Assembly: GCA_016209805.1 (NCBI GenBank)
Contig: JACQVJ010000106.1
Span: 1-10,582, forward strand
DNA: 10,582 nt
Direction of reading: 5' to 3'
Source: Ignavibacteriota bacterium
GTDB lineage: Bacteria; Bacteroidota; Ignavibacteria; UBA10030; UBA6906
The notes beneath the pieces are model-generated. The model was not told the origin of the DNA. It worked only from the letters and a program-made list of their open reading frames with translations, and searched no databases. The position numbers were made by a program, and so were the translations under genes. Shown here piece after piece: positions 6,520 to 10,582 of the stretch; position 1 is the first letter of the stretch, and each line of letters begins with the position of its first letter.

Positions 6520-8771
6520 TTCTTTTTTCCCAAAAAGAAAAGGCCCACACATGCAGCCAACAATGAACAGAGACTAATCGCAAACCCTGCTGTGACGGTT
6601 GAAGATGAAAACTCGAACCTCACATTGTGCTCGCCCGGCGGCACCGCGATAGCCCGCTGACAGAAGTTCGCTCTCAGGATTGGTGCATCCACGCCATCCA
6701 CTGTGGCCCTCCAACCCGGATAAAATGTTTCAGAAAGAACAAGAAATCCCCCTTTTTCGGAAGAGACTCCTACAATAACTTCATTTGTTGCGTAATGTTC
6801 AACCGTCGCTGAGCTCACACCGCCTTGAACAACCTGAGCAATCGCCGGATCTTCATGCAGGATCACTTCACTCACGGGATCGAAATCCGTTGAAAGAAGA
6901 ATTGCCTCCGCCTGCTCTGAAGTCCGTGCAACTCGGTAGCCACCTACAACAAACGCCCGCGGCATTACTGACGGGTTTCCATACATCAGTACATTCCTCC
7001 CATCTTGCATTGGCTTCAATTCGTCCGATCGAATGGGCCACGGAGACAGGAGGTATTTGACGTTGAAGAGATTCATGATCCTGAGGAACGTGGGCTTCGG
7101 GATGAACTCCCCTTCCCGCACAGTTGCCGTCTTCATGATTAAACCGCTCCGGTTCTGATCACCCCAGACGTCCACAACATAGTTCGGCGTCAGCTGCGCG
7201 TAGCCATCAGCTGTGGAGATCCCATACAGCACATTGCTGCTCGGCTGGACGAACTCGCGCTGGTCGATGTAGGGCTGAAGACTTCCCAACCATCCCTGCG
7301 CGAGACTGAATGCAACCTTGTGAGTTTCCGATGCGCCAGGGGAGTAGATGCGGAACAGGTCCTTATCCTCCTTCAATATCTGAACAGTGCTCGGAGGAGC
7401 GAGCCACTTCTCCGCATCCACAATCGGGTTCTGCCTGAGTTGGAAGAACAGAAGATCGACGGCAACAACAGCCAGTACCGCCAACTCGAGTGGCAGAACA
7501 CTCAAGACCCCTTTTCTTTCACGACGAACTGAGGCAACAATGCGAGTAATCCCAATCGCCGCCAGGACCGCAAGCGCGGCATCCACGATAAAAAGAAACC
7601 GCGTCGGAAATCTGAAGTAGCTCATACCCGGAACAAGATGGAACACCGCTTCATACACCGGTGTGTTTGGACCCAGAACCAGCACATAAGCACCCACAGC
7701 ACCAATCGCGAACCACTTCACGTGCCAGCTTTTCCGCACTCGTGCGGCAGCGAAGATTGCAAGGAGAAGCGGAACCAGACCGACGTAGCCGTAGTCTTCC
7801 CAGAAAATGCTTGAACCTCTATACGTTGCATTGCCAATATCTCCGTTGGCATAGGGGTAAAGGAAGGTCTTTATGTTCGATGGATCGTATGCGTAATTCG
7901 CCGCGTAGTCGAACGTCACGCCACCTGACCGTTGAGTGAGTGACACAAGCTCGTACGTCGGCAGCAATTGCACCGCGCTGATGCCAGTACCAAGCACCAG
8001 GGCACCGACAAACGACCACGCATGTCGCTTCGATACAAAAACCGGCGAACCAACAGCGCTCGCAGCCGGGCGCTTGTTCTTCTTCTCATTCCCAACCACG
8101 GCTCTCCGCACGTTGAGAAACCTGAACAGATAGTAGAAGATGTATGCAACCCCAGAGTAGTACGCAGTCTGAATGTGTCCGGAGAGGTTCTGCAAACCAA
8201 AAATGATGCTGAGTATCAACAACGATTTGGCCGCCTGGTCATGCCGCTTGAATGCACGTTCGATCGCCAGCAAGCCCACGGGAAACCAACAGACCGTGCC
8301 AACCATGCTCAGGTGTTTTATGTGAGAGACCATGAATCCTGAGTATGCAAAACTCAACGCCGCTATCACCGCACCTGTAACGGTCACGTCGAGTTCTCTC
8401 ACAAAAAAATACATCCCCAGCGCAGCCGTTATGAACATCAGGAGGATGACAATATTCAGCGCAGTATATGGATTAAGAAGACCGAAGAGAATAAGGTTCA
8501 ATGGATAGCACACGCCGGCTTCGGCGCGGGCAAGGAGTGGAATTCCCCCGTAGATATGCGGCAGCCAGGTCGGAAGCTCGCCGCTCTTTAAGGCTTCGCT
8601 AATGTAATACCGGTACGGAAAGCCTTCGTTCATAATGTCGCTCGCAAAAATGTCGTCGGTGACGACGTACCCCTGCATCGTGGTGAGCTTCCAATACGGA
8701 AGAAGGACCATGAGAATGAGAAAGACAACGGGGGCTCCGGTCGGAAACTTCTTCAGCAGCTGGTCAAGCAT
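6516..8771 (-). CDS. YfhO-family multi-pass membrane protein (GT-C type)
   Basis: A 751-residue integral membrane protein of the YfhO family (GT-C glycosyltransferase fold). Roughly a dozen membrane helices are visible, the first at about residues 14-27 and the last at about 726-747. The first large outer loop has the acidic cluster T-D-D-I-F-A-S-D (38-45), where GT-C enzymes carry the catalytic or metal-binding acid. It continues with S-G-E-L-P-T-W-L-P-H-I-Y-G-G, typical of the family. L-S-G-H-I-Q (196-201) is another family mark. The C-terminal outer domain has F-Y-P-G-W-R-A-T-V-D-G, then V-P-P-G-E-H-N-V. In Bacillus, YfhO takes part in glycosylating teichoic acid from an undecaprenyl-linked sugar. 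The substrate in this presumably Gram-negative organism is unknown; decoration of a surface glycan or protein is inference. It lies 11 bases after tsaD and overlaps mltG by ATGA. A lysine-rich end (G-K-K-K) probably faces the cytoplasm. Confidence 0.88.
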   Translation of the reverse strand: MLDQLLKKFPTGAPVVFLILMVLLPYWKLTTMQGYVVTDDIFASDIMNEGFPYRYYISEALKSGELPTWLPHIYGGIPLLARAEAGVCYPLNLILFGLLNPYTALNIVILLMFITAALGMYFFVRELDVTVTGAVIAALSFAYSGFMVSHIKHLSMVGTVCWFPVGLLAIERAFKRHDQAAKSLLILSIIFGLQNLSGHIQTAYYSGVAYIFYYLFRFLNVRRAVVGNEKKNKRPAASAVGSPVFVSKRHAWSFVGALVLGTGISAVQLLPTYELVSLTQRSGGVTFDYAANYAYDPSNIKTFLYPYANGDIGNATYRGSSIFWEDYGYVGLVPLLLAIFAAARVRKSWHVKWFAIGAVGAYVLVLGPNTPVYEAVFHLVPGMSYFRFPTRFLFIVDAALAVLAAIGITRIVASVRRERKGVLSVLPLELAVLAVVAVDLLFFQLRQNPIVDAEKWLAPPSTVQILKEDKDLFRIYSPGASETHKVAFSLAQGWLGSLQPYIDQREFVQPSSNVLYGISTADGYAQLTPNYVVDVWGDQNRSGLIMKTATVREGEFIPKPTFLRIMNLFNVKYLLSPWPIRSDELKPMQDGRNVLMYGNPSVMPRAFVVGGYRVARTSEQAEAILLSTDFDPVSEVILHEDPAIAQVVQGGVSSATVEHYATNEVIVGVSSEKGGFLVLSETFYPGWRATVDGVDAPILRANFCQRAIAVPPGEHNVRFEFSSSTVTAGFAISLCSLLAACVGLFFLGKKK

Positions 8772-8782
8772 TATCAGGACAG

Positions 8783-9805
8783 TCAGGTTAGTTCAAGATT
8801 GGCAACTGCGGGAATATCGAAGCCAGACTCGATCTGCCGCTGCAGCTTCATCCAGCCGACGTAGGCAATCATGGCCGCGTTGTCCATGCAGTATTCCAGG
8901 GGAGGATAGAATAGTTTGAAATGTCTCTTTTCTGTTTCGTGTTTCATTCTCTTTCGGAGAGATGAGTTTGCCGAAACGCCGCCGGCAAGAGCGATAACCT
9001 TCACATTCAATTCATTGGCAGCGAGAAGTGTCTTCGAGACAAGTACATCAACCACAGCCTCTTGAAAACTTGCGCAGATATCTGCCAGATGCTGTTGGTT
9101 GATTGACAGTTCCCCCAAGTCGGGATCGAACAGTCCCTGATGTTTAAGATAATACAGTACCGCAGTCTTGATTCCGCTGAAGCTGAAATCGAATGTGTCA
9201 TGATTGAGGTAGGATCGGGGAAAATTGATCGCACGTGGATTCCCATCGACAGAAAGCTTGTCGATTACAGGTCCCCCGGGGTAGCCCAAACCAAGCATCT
9301 TGGCAACCTTGTCGAATGCCTCGCCTGCAGCATCGTCGCGTGTTTGACCAAGTACGCGATGCTCAAAGGGAGCCTTGACGTGAACGAGCATGGAGTGCCC
9401 ACCGGACACAATGAGCGAGACAAATGGGTATGACGGTTTTTCTTTCGTCAGGAAATTGGAGTACAGGTGACCTTCCATATGGTTGATTCCCACGAACGGA
9501 ACTTGTAGTCCATACGCCATCGCTTTCCCAAAACAGAGTCCGACGAGCAATGCACCGGCAAGTCCCGGTCCCTGTGTAGCAGCAATGCTCTGCAGGTCAT
9601 TCTTCGTGACCCCCGCCTTCGTCAACGCCTCGTCAACGACTTCAATGATCATCCGCTGGTGAGCGCGCGATGCGAGCTCGGGAACGACGCCACCGTACCT
9701 GGCATGCACGAGCTGCGAGGAGATGACATTCGACTTCACAGTCCCACCGTCAAGGACAGCCGCCGATGTTTCATCGCAGGAAGTTTCGATCCCAAGTATG
9801 ATCAT
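8783..9805 (-). CDS. tsaD: tRNA threonylcarbamoyladenosine transferase TsaD
   Basis: TsaD (Gcp/Kae1/YgjD) transfers the threonylcarbamoyl group to A37 of tRNAs reading ANN codons, in a complex with TsaB and TsaE in the cytoplasm. The protein has 340 residues, standard for the family. The ASKHA fold signatures are complete: G-I-E-T-S-C-D-E-T (5-13), metal-binding His109 and His113 in N-H-M-E-G-H, S-G-G-H-S (134-138), G-E-A-F-D-K-V-A (161-168), G-G-V-S-A-N (275-280) and metal-binding Asp308 in M-D-N-A-A-M. Start ATG 9805 places the first beta strand exactly at the N-terminus as expected. No clear Shine-Dalgarno precedes it; an inverted repeat lies just upstream instead. It heads the probable operon with the YfhO-like gene and mltG. 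tsaB and tsaE are not in the window. Confidence 0.98.
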   Translation of the reverse strand: MIILGIETSCDETSAAVLDGGTVKSNVISSQLVHARYGGVVPELASRAHQRMIIEVVDEALTKAGVTKNDLQSIAATQGPGLAGALLVGLCFGKAMAYGLQVPFVGINHMEGHLYSNFLTKEKPSYPFVSLIVSGGHSMLVHVKAPFEHRVLGQTRDDAAGEAFDKVAKMLGLGYPGGPVIDKLSVDGNPRAINFPRSYLNHDTFDFSFSGIKTAVLYYLKHQGLFDPDLGELSINQQHLADICASFQEAVVDVLVSKTLLAANELNVKVIALAGGVSANSSLRKRMKHETEKRHFKLFYPPLEYCMDNAAMIAYVGWMKLQRQIESGFDIPAVANLELT

Positions 9806-9813
9806 GGCTTAGT

Positions 9814-9847
9814 ACGAACGGACGAATTTCTATGAAACTACGTTCGT
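9814..9847 (-). repeat. Inverted repeat in the tsaD leader
   Basis: ACGAACG (9814-9820) and CGTTCGT (9841-9847) are perfect 7-base inverted arms, with a smaller TTTC-TAT-GAAA hairpin (9827-9837) nested between them. The repeat begins directly after the predicted -10 box of tsaD and ends 8 bases before the tsaD ATG. It could therefore be an operator at the transcription start or a 5' leader hairpin affecting translation. Arms of this length also occur by chance. Confidence 0.35.
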
Positions 9848-9876
9848 TATTTACACAATTGACCGCTGAATTTCAA
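9848..9876 (-). promoter_or_regulatory. Candidate promoter for the tsaD operon
   Basis: On the minus strand TTGAAA (9876-9871) is followed after exactly 17 bases by TAAATA (9853-9848). Transcription would begin near 9841, with a leader of about 36 bases to the tsaD ATG. The -35 box is good and the -10 box mediocre. Confidence 0.4.
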
Positions 9877-9948
9877 GGAATCGGAGGCCGAATCGCTCGG
9901 TTACTCTAAGTGAGAGAGATTACTCGACGATGGAAGTTGCTCCAGAGG

Positions 9949-9980
9949 TTTGCAAGCGAAGCGATTTTTCCATATATTTG
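9949..9980 (+). promoter_or_regulatory. Candidate promoter for rpmB
   Basis: TTTG at 9949-9952, then 20 bases, then TATATTTG at 9973-9980. This is a full match to the Bacteroidota-type layout of TTTG plus TAnnTTTG. Read as a standard housekeeping promoter it is TTGCAA, 17 bases, TATATT. Transcription would start near 9987, giving a leader of about 24 bases before rpmB. The 205-base gap between tsaD and rpmB thus holds two divergent promoters and the tsaD leader repeat. I see nothing else in it. Confidence 0.55.
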
Positions 9981-10010
9981 TCCCGGTCAAATCAATCTCA
10001 AGGAAGCGGA

Positions 10011-10202
10011 ATGGCAAAAATTTGTGACATCTGCGGAAAGAAACCGGTAAGCGGAAACAACATTAGCCACGCTCATAATCGAACGCGCAGGCGATGGCTT
10101 CCCAATCTTCAGAGCGTCCGTGCTCAGGTAAACGGACAGACGAGACGGCTGAAAGTGTGCACGACATGCCTGAAATCGAACAGAGTTCTCAAAGCAGCTT
10201 GA
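10011..10202 (+). CDS. rpmB: 50S ribosomal protein L28
   Basis: L28 is a small protein of the large ribosomal subunit, here 63 residues and of normal length. The sequence [12 protein letters not shown] opens it and R-R-R-W-L-P-N-L follows at 26-33. Cys5, Cys8, Cys50 and Cys53 form two CxxC pairs, so this is the zinc-binding (C+) form of L28. ATG 10011 is chosen because an AAGGA Shine-Dalgarno stands six bases upstream and the protein begins as the family does. An upstream in-frame start at 9930 would add 27 unrelated residues and lies before the promoter candidate. rpmG, often next to rpmB in other bacteria, is not adjacent here. The gene has its own promoter candidate and terminator, so it appears to be transcribed alone. 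Confidence 0.97.
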   Translation: MAKICDICGKKPVSGNNISHAHNRTRRRWLPNLQSVRAQVNGQTRRLKVCTTCLKSNRVLKAA

Positions 10203-10227
10203 TCCATCTGCCCACGACTCCAGTAAG

Positions 10228-10255
10228 AAGCCATCACAGGATAGATGGCTTTTTT
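10228..10255 (+). terminator. Intrinsic terminator after rpmB
   Basis: AAGCCATC (10228-10235) pairs with GATGGCTT (10244-10251) around an 8-base loop. Six T bases (10250-10255) form the 3' tract, the first two also pairing in the stem. It sits 25 bases after the rpmB stop and separates rpmB from the pgsA-like gene. Confidence 0.85.
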
Positions 10256-10308
10256 GTTCTATACCTGTCGTTTCACCTGGTTGCCTCGTCACCGACGAAC
10301 AGGAAATC

Positions 10309-10582
10309 ATGCCAAAGATCAACCTTGAACTTAATCTCCCCAACCAGCTGACCCTGCTCAGGGTCGTTCTCACTCCTGTGTTCGTTGTGATGCTCCTTTC
10401 AACATCATCGCTTCAAAAGCAGATTTCACTTGTCGTCTTCATTATCGCTGCTCTCACCGATTGGTACGACGGCTGGGTGGCGCGCAAACTCGGGTACATC
10501 TCCCGATGGGGAAAATTCCTTGACCCCCTTGCCGACAAGATTCTCTCTTCATCAGCACTCCTCGCGTATGTATATCTTGGCC
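10309..10582 (+). CDS. pgsA: CDP-diacylglycerol-glycerol-3-phosphate phosphatidyltransferase, 3' end cut
   Basis: This is the first 91 codons of a CDP-alcohol phosphatidyltransferase, running off the window. The full family signature is present: Asp51, Asp54, Gly55, Ala58, Arg59, Gly68, Asp72 and Asp76, i.e. D-x2-D-G-x2-A-R-x8-G-x3-D-x3-D, whose aspartates hold the metal ions. The opening N-L-P-N-Q-L-T-L-L-R-V-V-L-T-P-V-F and the first membrane helix (about 17-31) fit PgsA, which makes phosphatidylglycerol phosphate from CDP-diacylglycerol and glycerol 3-phosphate at the inner membrane. Start ATG 10309 follows an AGGA four bases upstream. Another member such as a phosphatidylserine or cardiolipin synthase of the same fold is less likely but cannot be excluded from the N-terminus alone. 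It is downstream of the rpmB terminator, and I see no distinct promoter between them. Confidence 0.88.
   Translation, partial: MPKINLELNLPNQLTLLRVVLTPVFVVMLLSTSSLQKQISLVVFIIAALTDWYDGWVARKLGYISRWGKFLDPLADKILSSSALLAYVYLG

Noticed and set aside
9930-10010. Upstream start for rpmB giving a 90-residue protein
   Set aside because: L28 begins with M-A-K-I-C-D at 10011, with a good ribosome site just before it. The extra residues overlap the promoter.
1-10582. Defence system, prophage, insertion sequence, CRISPR or other mobile content
   Set aside because: I found no transposase, integrase, phage or nuclease-type genes and no spaced repeats. All genes look like stable chromosomal content.

Overview
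The window reads as a stretch of bacterial chromosome, gene-dense and without any mobile element, CRISPR array, tRNA or rRNA that I could find. The best guess at origin is the Bacteroidota/Chlorobi/Ignavibacteria side of the FCB group. The reasons are a Big_5-type lipoprotein carrying the C-A-x-x-x-P-P-x-G-G-P-x-D-x-x-P-P start typical of that group, paired SPOR lipoproteins, generally weak Shine-Dalgarno sequences, and promoters with a TATATTTG/TATATTGTG element resembling the TAnnTTTG box of Bacteroidota. This is inference from families and motifs, not a database placement.

Left part, + strand: the 3' part of a TPR-repeat protein (cut by the window edge). After a 116-base gap with a good promoter candidate comes a compact three-gene unit: a deoxyribose-phosphate aldolase (deoC) with an unusual N-terminal extension, then two small SPOR-domain lipoproteins. 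The genes abut or overlap (TGA-GTG and ATGA junctions), so they are probably co-transcribed.

Middle and right, - strand: tsaD, a large YfhO-type membrane protein and the septation-linked lytic transglycosylase mltG follow each other with an 11-base gap and an ATGA overlap, forming a probable operon. After 186 bases a Big_5-domain lipoprotein gene follows with its own promoter candidate. Its 3' end runs 56 bases into the second SPOR gene on the opposite strand. Four of these genes (two SPOR proteins, MltG, Big_5 lipoprotein) act, or are predicted to act, in the cell envelope.

Far right, + strand: a divergent promoter region, rpmB (ribosomal protein L28) with a clear terminator, and the first 91 codons of a CDP-alcohol phosphatidyltransferase (pgsA-like) cut by the window edge.

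Most of the window is ordinary housekeeping content. The point most worth following is the DeoC N-terminus. It looks like a bacterial-microcompartment encapsulation helix followed by a cysteine-rich linker, although no shell gene lies in view. Smaller curiosities are an intrinsic terminator on the strand with no gene, a palindrome at the predicted tsaD transcription start, and a long unexplained tail on the Big_5 protein.
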